A DNA stretch of 64,000 nucleotides from assembly GCA_027625915.1 (NCBI GenBank), contig JANTQA010000015.1, positions 1,302,001 through 1,366,000 on the forward strand. The letters run 5' to 3'. Both the position numbers and the translations under genes were made by a program. Position 1 is the first letter of the stretch. Each line of letters begins with the position of its first letter. The DNA comes from Anaeramoeba flamelloides. Lineage: Eukaryota > Metamonada > Anaeramoebidae. This document shows positions 55,667-64,000 of this stretch, in pieces. The notes below the pieces were generated by a model, which saw only the letters and a program-made list of their open reading frames with translations, was not told where the DNA came from and made no database searches.

Positions 55667-58301
55667 GGATTGGAAAAGTGTGCTTTATGTTTGAATGAAA
55701 ATAATAGAATTGAATTTTAATGGAGAAGAAATGATTAAGAATTGTTAAGGGTTTTTAGACAAAAAATGATAAGTGTTCCCGATGAATTTTCTAAAAAGCA
55801 ATCGAGATAAATGCAAGTAATTTAATGTTGGTGATCAGTGATCCAAAATTATCAATATTGTTTGGCTGTTAATTTGGATTCATTGGGAATATTCTCGCAA
55901 AAAGTTTTTTTCTTGTCAATAAACCTTTTGTTTGGAATTTTAATAAATGCTGTTGGTTTGCTCTTTTTAAAACTTTAGCAAATTGTTTGAATCTAATTAA
56001 TAGATCCTTTTTTTCTTTTTGAAACAAAAGGTTTTTTGATTCTTAAAAGTTTTTCATTGTCTTTTGTTGTCATTAAAGGAGGTGAGTAAATTATTCAAAC
56101 GCCCTTTAGTATTAGTAATTACAATTAGCAACAAGAAAAGAACTGTTGTTTCTTGGGCTCTGTTTTAATTGTGAATTTAAATAGTGAAACTAAAATGGTT
56201 CTTCACTTTATTGTTCTCGTTCACAGTTCAAAAGAAATTGTTGTCTTGGGATTTCATTTTTGTGTTTTAAAAAAAAACAATAACAAAGAAAAGCGAAGAA
56301 TTACATTGCACAATTCGATTTTGCAAAAAGTTAATTTTGGTAAGGAATTAAATTTAAAAATGATCACGTCCAGGTTGGTTCTGTTAATATATTAGAAGAA
56401 GAGGAATTGATAAAAAATGAAAAAACAAATTTAGTTTTTTGATAAGGTCGCGAAGTTTCAGTAAAATTGTTCAAATGTTTTGTCCTGTATTTTTTTAAAA
56501 TGTAAAACTAGTTTGGAGTGAATTATTTTAGAAAAAACAACCATAAAAACTGTGAAAAAAAACTGTTCAAATTTGAAAGAATTTTGGTTTTGAGAGAAAA
56601 AGTTTCCCAATTATTTTTTCACAGTAGATCAAAGAAATATGACGTTAAGGCTCAAATCATTTACCATGGATTTGTTATATGGCTAAGGGAAGGATTGGCA
56701 CTAAAATGGTTATTGTGAGTTTGAACTTCTTTTTATTGATAAAATTCAAAAAACAAAAAAAAAAATTCAGATAGGATCTCATTGGACAAAAAATTTAAAT
56801 AAATCAAAAATTTTGACAAGAACTCTATTTGACAAAAAATTCAATTAAAATAATTAATTTATAAGCTATTGATTACAAAATTTCAATAACAATGAAAAAA
56901 TTTTCATAAAATCTCATTTTTAACAAATTCAATTAAAAAAAATAGTTTAAAAGTATTATGAATTCCAAAATATTGAATGTTAATCAATGTAATAATCTTT
57001 TCTTATTAAATTTCAAAAAGGTTAAATTACTTCAATTTAGAAAAGATTGTCTTCTTTAAGTAAACACCCAATTTAATTTAATGTAATGTATTTTATGATC
57101 ATTTTGTAACCCTCTAAATTTAACAAAGTAAGATTTTTGGATCATTCTTATTATATAAATTACTCATTTCCTAAACAAAAAAAAATGTTTTAAAAAAATC
57201 TTTCAAGGTATCAAAAAGTCCTCAAGATGAACACAACTAAACTAACATAGTTGTTGTCAATATTTAATTTCACAACGATTCAAATTAGTAATTCAGTTTC
57301 ACTCTTTGGTTGTTTTTTCTAAAAATATCTTATTTTTTAATTGTTGATTTTTGGAGATCAATCTTTTATCGCATGTTATTTAATTTTTGATTGGTGTTAG
57401 ATATATAAATTACAATTTATTTTTTCTTTTTCAGAAAATTATTTTTCATCTTAAAAAATAGACCCTGAAGGGTTTTTTAAGGAAACCATAATAATTTTAT
57501 CATCGTATTTCTTTACATTTTATTAGATAAATTTTCATTAATTGTCAGGAAATTGCCTGAAAAAAATCCTCAAATTTTGTTAAAAAAAAATTAAATAATT
57601 TTTTATTTAAAAATTTTACAAAAATTCAAACTCTGATTCTGTAAAATTGACATTGAAATTTTAGGTATTCTCAAAAAAATTCAATTATAATTGATATTCA
57701 AAAAGAAAATTGCAGCTTTTAATAGTATATTTTAATTTTTCTCAAATAAACCAAAACATATTTAAATTTAATATGTCATTGAAAATAAAGAGTAATTTGA
57801 ATTTAAACAACTAACAATTTGAAATAAATTCAGCATTATTATTAGCTGATTAAATAAAAAATATTTACGATTTCATTTGATATTGATACTCAAATGACTA
57901 TTTTTATTCAACTTTAAACATGTCAAAATTTTCACGAAAGTTGTAGGAATAGATTAATCAAATAAAAATCCCCACTAAAAGACAACACTGGCAAAATTTT
58001 TCATTGTATTGGAATTTTCATTTTATATTTTATAATTTATTTATTCTTTTATTGATTGATCTAAAAATTTATTTCTCATAATTTTGCAATTAAAAAATTG
58101 ACTAATAAAAAAAAATCGGTTGAATTTTTTTCCTTAATTTCAATCCACTTTTTGTTTATAGGAAAGGAAAATAATTTGAAATTTTTCTAATATTTTTTTA
58201 TTTTGGTTTTATTTAGAGACTTTTTTTTTGCCTTGAAATAATATGCCAAGAGAATTTTGGTTTATTGTTATTTTTTATTATTTTTTTTTTGGTATATTAT
58301 T

Positions 58302-58304
58302 AGG

Positions 58305-58346
<42 letters not shown>

Positions 58347-58350
58347 ATGT
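58302..58350. repeat. (TA)n-(TG)n microsatellite
   Basis: About nine TA units pass into about twelve TG units. It sits at the inner edge of the right inverted-repeat arm, mirroring the CA tract at 50503-50554 in the other arm. Confidence 0.95.
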
Positions 58351-60310
58351 GTGTATCCCTTAGAACCCTGCAATCGCCTAAATCTCATCAAGTTTTTTAA
58401 ACATGATTTAAAATGATATTGTTGTTACTAATATATTTATTTTCTTATTTGTCTTTAAGAGAGATTTTAATATAAATAAAACTCAAAATAGTTCAAAGAT
58501 AAAGTAGTTATGTTATTGCATTTTTTTTTTGTTTTGGAAAAAAAAATAATAATTATTCATTTTTACATTTCATTGAAAGATTTTTATTTTTATTTTTAAA
58601 ATAAGAAAATTTATTACAATAATACAGTCAGTTTCACTTTTAAAGCACAAACTTTCAATGAAATTTAAGGCTCAAAAAAACCTCAAATTAAGGCACATAA
58701 TTTGGAATTTTTTTTTTTTACAAATTATTTTACTAGAATTTGAATTTTGTGCCTTAATTTGAGATTTTTTTGTGCCTTAAATTTCGTTGAAAGTTTGTGC
58801 CTTAAAAGTGAAACTGACTGTAGTAATTCAAAACTCTCAGTATTTTTTTATTAATATTAATAATCAAATGGTTTTGTTAATTTTATAATAAAATAAAATA
58901 ATTAAAAAAATATATTACTGTTATTTTCTTCAAGTGATTTTTTGGGAAAAAATATGAAAAATGTTGCTATATTTTTCAGATCAACATCACTGAATATATG
59001 TGATAATTATTCCTAAAGTGTCTTACATTGGAACAAGCATGGTTTTTTGATGAAGAAAAAAAATAGCAACATTTATCAAAAATTTTAAGAGATAAATTTG
59101 AAATGAAAATATAGCAACGATCATTTAGAAATGGTTAATTGGAACCATTTTGAGGAACTTAATTTGGAATGAAAAAACTTGAAAATTCTTCTATCACAAA
59201 ATATCAGATCGAATAATTAATAAAAAATTGATAGCATTTTTAAACCCTTTATTTTGACATGTAGAAACAACCATGTCATTTTCAAAACTTGAAATAATTA
59301 TACTTTTTTGGTTAAAAATTTTGGATAACGATCACAAACACTAAAAAAATAAAAAAAAGAAATGAAAAGTTTTTTTTTAAATTTCTTTTTCTTTTTTCTA
59401 ATTTCTATCAAAAAATAACAATAGTTATTGATATTTTTTTTTTCAAAAGATCAGCATACATTTTTTTTCGAAGCGATAAACTGCCTCTCAAAAAAAGTTA
59501 TGTGATATTTTGAAAAAAAAAAATTAATAACTGATGAAACATTTTCTTTTTTTTTAAGATAAAATTTTATTTAATATCAAATGAAGAGTAAAATAAAATT
59601 CATTTATTTACACCAAAATTAAAAGTTTAATATGAATAATTTACTGGAACAGTTATTTAAGCAATCAAAAATACTTTGAAAAACAAAAAAAAAATCGAAA
59701 TTGTAAAATAATTTCATTTATTATCATACAATTAAACTAATACAAACTTATCTAATAGATAAAGTTATCAATAAAATTTTTTTAAAAAAATATATAATAA
59801 CTTTTAAATATCATTCAAAGGTAATAGAATAATCTTTGAAACCAAGTGTTTAGTTTGAATTTATTTGTTAGTAGAAATTTGAATAATATCTTTGTGAACA
59901 TCGAATTTTTCAGACCTTCGAAAATAAGTTCTGATATATGGTTTATTATTGAATAATATTGTTTATTTTATGTCTATATTTTAAAAAGTCAAAAATTACA
60001 AATCGTAAAAATTAAAAAAAAAAAATCAAATATTAATCTGACTCAAACTATTGGCCAAATCATTTAAATTTGAAAAAAATTCTTGTTGAAAAAAACCACA
60101 AATTTTCAAATGTAAAAAAAATATTATTTTTTTTTAAAATTTAAATTGTATTTTTTTTATTTTTAAATTATTTTCAATCAAAAATATATATTGTCATTGA
60201 ATCATAATCAACAGATAAAACGATTTTCTATGTGATGTTAAAATATCTTTTAAATGAATAAATTATTTAATCCAGTATTTTAGGTAATATTGGGCTGCAA
60301 AGGGTCCCAA
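58310..60310. repeat. Right arm of the long inverted repeat
   Basis: It is the reverse complement of 49330-50545 but about 800 bp longer. The excess includes the 196-bp MITE at 58625-58820 and extra A/T DNA at about 58930-59550 with recurring ATAGCAAC/GTTGCTAT motifs that has no counterpart in the left arm. Confidence 0.75.
58625..58820. mobile_element. Tc1/mariner-like MITE, copy 3
   Basis: 196 bp, TA-flanked, ends CAGTCAGTTTCACTTTTAAA and AAAAGTGAAACTGACTG. Its central spacer (ACAAATTATTTTACTAGAAT) is inverted relative to copies 1 and 2, so it inserted in the opposite orientation. The left inverted-repeat arm has the uninterrupted site. Confidence 0.9.
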
Positions 60311-60409
60311 AGAAATTTCCATTAAAGTTTGATGTGTTTAAATCATTAAAATGAAGTTTTTTTAATTTTTACATACTTTTCAAAAAAAAAAATTGTTTTT
60401 TTGACAAAG

Positions 60410-60640
60410 TTTGGATGTAAAAATAATAAAATCACAATAACCAAGAAAAAATATTTACAATGTTGAAAAATTTTTTTCAAGTTATTTTTTTATTTTAAGT
60501 AACTATACAATTTTTAATTATAAAATTTTCTTTCTCAGATAATTGTTTATAAATTCTAAATCTTATTATCCTTTGATAACAATTCAAATTCAAATTTTTA
60601 TTTCGAAGGTAATTAGTATATTTGGGGTTCTAAGGATGAT
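60410..60640 (+). repeat. Diverged dispersed repeat (partner near 29.9 kb)
   Basis: It carries the block order AAGTTATTTTTTTATTTTAA, AACTATACAATTTTTAATT, TTTATAAATTCTAAATCTT and ACAATTCAAATTCAAATTTT seen at 29880-30170. Confidence 0.5.
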
Positions 60641-61326
60641 ATATATTATTCAAAATTGTTTTGTAGACTTTGTTAGATATAATTTTTTTATATTTAAAAT
60701 CTTATTTAAAGTTAGTTAAAACCTATTGTATTACTAAAGGTTAATAACTTGAAAACTTTGATTTTTAATCCAATGGAAAATATATTCTCCCCCCCTTTTT
60801 TAGGTCAAAGTACAAAATACTTTTTATTTATATTTTCTTAATGAAAAAATAGGAATTGTACATCACTTAAATTAAAAATCAATCAAATCTCTCAATAATT
60901 AATTTTTTTGAATACAGTATATTTTTAAGTTGAAACTACAATTTGCACCACTTTTATGGAAATAGCCTATATGACTTTTATTCTTGAAAAAAAAATTAAA
61001 AATGGATTTTTATCATTTAATAATAATAGAACAAAATAAATAAATATAGTAAAAATAAAAAAATTATTTTTTTTTTAAAATAAATGTTTTCAAAAAATTT
61101 AAAAATAAAAAATAAAGAAAAAAAAAGAAAGAATTAAAAAAATTTTTTGAAAAATTTGAAAAAAAAAAAATTCAAAAGAAAATTGAAATAGTTCTTAAAT
61201 AAAATAAATCAATGATTTAAAGGTTGAATTAAACAAAAAGAAAGAAAAAAAAAACAAAAAGAAATAAAAAAAAACAAGAAGAAATAAAAAAAAACAAGAA
61301 GAAAGAAAAAAATAAAAATAAGAATC

Positions 61327-64000
61327 TTAATTGTAATCATCTTTATCGATAGATTGTAATAATTCAATTAATTCAGGTTCCAAAACTTTCTTAATTTCTT
61401 TTAATTGCAGTACCATTTTGTCATGGAAGGGTCTAAAATCTGTTGGGCAAAGTTTGTTATGCAAATATATGCCGTCATCCAAGATGTTAAGTTGATTTTG
61501 TAGCCCCTTTTTAAGTTGCAAAACTAAGTCCTTATCATTGGGGTTATTTTTGATATATTCTTCACCAAAGAATGCGTCGATGTATCTAAATACGCCGCCA
61601 TTTACAGCAGCATCTATTACGCCATTGAGTGCCATTGAGAAAGGGTTTGTGTTTTTTTCTTCTGACGATTGGTATTTTTTGATAATCAAGATCAGGTCTT
61701 TATTCTTTTCTTCGACTGACGAAACTGCATTTTGTATGGGCGACAATTCAACATCAACTCGATCTTTCACCCTGAGTCTTCTAGTATTTGAGGGGAATGA
61801 GCCATCTGTGATAAAGTAAGTGTTTCTCAGCCACAAATCTTTAAATTCGTTTTTGGATTTAATTTTACTTTTCCTAAAGGGCTTTGAATGGACAAATACA
61901 TATAGATTATTCATTTGGATGTATTTTTTGGAAAAGGAATTCAATAGTGGGTTAATATCCCTTTTCCGATTGTCCTTGTCTTCCTCTGATGAGGGCTGGA
62001 CATTTGATACTTGTATATACATTTCTTGGGAGTTAAATTCCTTTTCTGTGGGGTCCTTGGGGCCAATTACAGCGCTGGGGAATTTCTTTTTCAATTTTTC
62101 AATGAACACTGTTAATTGCTCCAAAACTGCTCCTCGATATATAAACTCGTTGTTATATAGCGCGGAATATTTTTCGTTGTCAAAGCCCTTGCCATAGTAT
62201 CCGACTCTGTAATAGCTAGGGTAGAATCTTTCAGTTTTTGAGATATTATTCCAACATTCCGATTCTGTTTTTAAAACTCTTCCTAATTTTTCATACTCGA
62301 GGGTCTTCCTCTCATACCTATCTCTTAAGTCATGGATCAAAAGGATGGCTCTTTCCCAATCCTTGCCCTTGATGAAATCGTCGATGGCCAAATACATCAG
62401 TCTTTCCTTCCTTTGGTCTGATCCCTCTTGGGGGTACAGGAAATTGCCCTCGTCCATTTTTTCAATGATCTCATTGTCGTCCCACTTGAAGCTATCAATT
62501 AACGGCAACAGGGCCATGCCGCCCGAGATATAATTTGTCAATTTGTGATGCAATGACAACAAAACATGGATATACTTTGACCACATCCCAATTCTTTCTG
62601 TTCTTTTTAAATAATCCAATAGCTCTAAAACTATATGCGTTCTTTCTTCTTCGTATAAGTGATTTTCGGGGAATTCCTTTAATTTATGAATTTGCACATT
62701 CAATAAATTCAATTGCTCCAAAAACTGCTTCCCCTGCTTTTTCAAACTGACGTCCTTTTCAAATCGAAGTTCAATTTCGGGGAAAAAGATTTTATTAAAT
62801 TGCTCATTACGGTCAAGTTTAATGGTTTCAGCCAAAACGTCAATGGTGCCCTGCTCGACTAACTTTAAAGAGGAGTTATGCTTTGATTCGACCTTGATTA
62901 CCGAATAATACAAGTCCATCGCAATGTTTTTAATTCTTTCGTTTGGTGACAAAATCAATGACAAAAAGTTCTTCGTATTATCTTGAATAAAGGACAATTG
63001 GTGCTTTTGCAATGAATTCCAGCTTTGCCTTAATAAATTGATCGCCTCAATTCGCATGTCGCCATATTTTTCAATGATGTTTTGAATTTCCAGCTTCTCC
63101 ATATATTCCAGTTGCAAATTCTTACATAGGATGAATCTTGATAGGGATTTGAAAAAGGAAGACCATAGATACAGCTCAGCATAGTCCTTATTCACTAGTA
63201 TGTTTCTCATCAAGAAATAAAACATCCTGAGGGTCTTGAGTATAATGAATAACTGTGCTAAGAGCAAATTCTCCCACCCAATGGAATAGATGGGCTCCTC
63301 GATTAATGAAATAAATAATTGATTGAAGTTTACTAACAATAGAATTACGCCGCCTTGGATTTGTTTATCCTTTTCCCATAATATCCGAAATTGGTTGGGC
63401 GTGAGCACAAAGAAAATTTGCATGGCGATACTGATAATTTTTCTTTTCACTCGCAAATATTTCTCATTAATTTCTCGTATCCTATTTTGCGTTTCCTTTT
63501 CAAATTCAATTAAATGCAGCCCAAAGTCGTCAATTTGATTTTTGTTATTGCTATTACCACCTTCGCCTGTGTTTGACTGTTGATTTGGATTTCCCTCTTT
63601 TTCCAGCATTTTTTGTTTTTCAATGGCATGCTGATCCTTGATCTTTTTTTCGCTTTCCTTTAAAAATTGCTTATTATAATCCATGGCATCAAATATTAAA
63701 TTGAGCATTTGCAAAAAGGAATTTATGTAATGGTACTGCGCTTGGCTTGTTTTCAATTTCCTTTGGAAAATGGTTCGCAATAATAATAAGCATTTGCTCA
63801 ACTCCTTGGGCCCATTCTTCATATGGTATTTGGTGAGTTTATTGTATAATGGGACGAGCCTATTACGTGTGGAATGCATATCCAAGACGCCAGTTTCAAC
63901 GAGCGTCGTCAATAATCTTAACTTGTGACAATTCAAATCCGTCTTTTTGCCCAATTGCACCGAATCAATTAAATCAAACGCCAACTTTGGCAATTCCTCA
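61327..64000 (-). CDS. DOCK1-type (DOCK-A) Rho/Rac guanine nucleotide exchange factor, C-terminal part
   Basis: The frame is open to the right edge, with 890 residues visible, and ends in TAA. The protein is a DOCK exchange factor that loads GTP onto Rac-type GTPases to drive actin remodelling, phagocytosis and motility. The visible N-terminal half is helical armadillo-like DOCK sequence. The DHR-2 catalytic domain covers about residues 430-870: lobe A near KYIHVLLSLHHKLTNYI, then ERFYPSYYRVGYYGKGF (about 590-606) and FIYRGAVLEQL, the segment VELSPIQNAVSSVEEKNKDL (about 750), and NPFSMALNGVIDAAVNGGVF (about 785) with the final PFHDKM. The VGYYGxGF and IYRG strings favour the DOCK-A group. The protein stops soon after DHR-2, so the Pro-rich SH3-binding tail of animal DOCK1 is absent. 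A Gln/Asn-rich insert lies near nt 63540-63590. No intron is seen. Confidence 0.93.
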   Translation of the reverse strand, partial: EELPKLAFDLIDSVQLGKKTDLNCHKLRLLTTLVETGVLDMHSTRNRLVPLYNKLTKYHMKNGPKELSKCLLLLRTIFQRKLKTSQAQYHYINSFLQMLNLIFDAMDYNKQFLKESEKKIKDQHAIEKQKMLEKEGNPNQQSNTGEGGNSNNKNQIDDFGLHLIEFEKETQNRIREINEKYLRVKRKIISIAMQIFFVLTPNQFRILWEKDKQIQGGVILLLVNFNQLFISLIEEPIYSIGWENLLLAQLFIILKTLRMFYFLMRNILVNKDYAELYLWSSFFKSLSRFILCKNLQLEYMEKLEIQNIIEKYGDMRIEAINLLRQSWNSLQKHQLSFIQDNTKNFLSLILSPNERIKNIAMDLYYSVIKVESKHNSSLKLVEQGTIDVLAETIKLDRNEQFNKIFFPEIELRFEKDVSLKKQGKQFLEQLNLLNVQIHKLKEFPENHLYEEERTHIVLELLDYLKRTERIGMWSKYIHVLLSLHHKLTNYISGGMALLPLIDSFKWDDNEIIEKMDEGNFLYPQEGSDQRKERLMYLAIDDFIKGKDWERAILLIHDLRDRYERKTLEYEKLGRVLKTESECWNNISKTERFYPSYYRVGYYGKGFDNEKYSALYNNEFIYRGAVLEQLTVFIEKLKKKFPSAVIGPKDPTEKEFNSQEMYIQVSNVQPSSEEDKDNRKRDINPLLNSFSKKYIQMNNLYVFVHSKPFRKSKIKSKNEFKDLWLRNTYFITDGSFPSNTRRLRVKDRVDVELSPIQNAVSSVEEKNKDLILIIKKYQSSEEKNTNPFSMALNGVIDAAVNGGVFRYIDAFFGEEYIKNNPNDKDLVLQLKKGLQNQLNILDDGIYLHNKLCPTDFRPFHDKMVLQLKEIKKVLEPELIELLQSIDKDDYN

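Larger units (their letters stand above)
55667..61326. other. Gene-free 5.7 kb upstream of CCDC130, downstream of DOCK
   Basis: The first kilobase (to about 56720) is less AT-rich and may carry the CCDC130 promoter; its frames at 56153-56395 and 56518-56718 are not recognisable. Farther right are a TA/TG microsatellite (58302-58350), the right inverted-repeat arm (58310-60310) with a Tc1-like MITE, a repeat at about 60410-60640, and an A/G-rich run of AAAGAAATAAAAA-type units at about 61230-61320 just beyond the DOCK stop. Confidence 0.5.

Noticed and set aside
56153-56718. Two plus-strand frames of 66-80 codons in a less AT-rich stretch
   Set aside because: They are not recognisable as any family, do not join in an obvious way, and lie where the CCDC130 promoter region should be.

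Overview
This window is nuclear DNA from a very AT-rich, intron-bearing unicellular eukaryote. Every clear gene is a eukaryotic housekeeping or membrane-traffic gene: nucleolar GTPase NOG1, AP-3 delta adaptin, a PP1-like phosphatase, Sam50, two Rab GTPases, a CCDC130/Saf4-type splicing factor and a DOCK-family exchange factor. Genes are 30-40 percent GC islands separated by kilobases of A/T homopolymers. Stops TAA, TGA and TAG all end real genes, so the genetic code is standard. Introns begin GTAAGT/GTATGA/GTAAAA and end in AAAAG, TAG or CAG. The acidic, low-complexity proteins, the Rab and DOCK genes and the T-rich intergenic DNA fit a free-living amoeba-like protist. Anaeramoeba is my best guess, but this is inference and not proven.

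Layout. 1-8 kb: the 3' part of NOG1 (+), then a four-exon AP-3 delta gene (+). 11.6-16.6 kb: a six-exon PP1-like phosphatase (-), whose last exon lies 3.7 kb from the rest across an intron full of repeats. 19.4-20.7 kb: an unrecognised acidic protein (+). 24.2-26.2 kb: Sam50 (-) with several small exons. 31.5-33.1 kb: an F-box domain joined to a TMEM185-like multi-pass membrane region (+). 36.9-37.5 kb: a Rab32-like GTPase (+). 42.2-43.4 kb: a Rab5/21/22-like GTPase (-). 50.6-55.7 kb: the CCDC130/Saf4 gene (-), again with a 3.7 kb intron full of repeats. 61.3-64 kb: the C-terminal half of a DOCK1-type Rac exchange factor (-), running off the right edge.

The rest is a layered landscape of short non-autonomous elements with no transposase visible. 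It holds a tRNA-derived SINE (one full copy with an 18-bp target duplication, one 5'-truncated), a three-copy Tc1/mariner-like MITE family, several other inverted-terminal-repeat elements, a foldback element interrupted by the SINE, a 1.2-2 kb inverted repeat flanking the CCDC130 gene, a 1.5 kb tandem duplication, an array of about four 75-nt hairpins, and TA-tract-associated elements. In several places a paralogous repeat arm preserves the empty insertion site.

Functionally, AP-3 delta, the Rab32-like, the Rab5-like and the DOCK proteins all act in endosome/lysosome-related traffic and actin control. There is no sign of operons. The most unusual protein is the F-box/TMEM185-like fusion, and the most unusual DNA structures are the nested elements inside the two giant introns.
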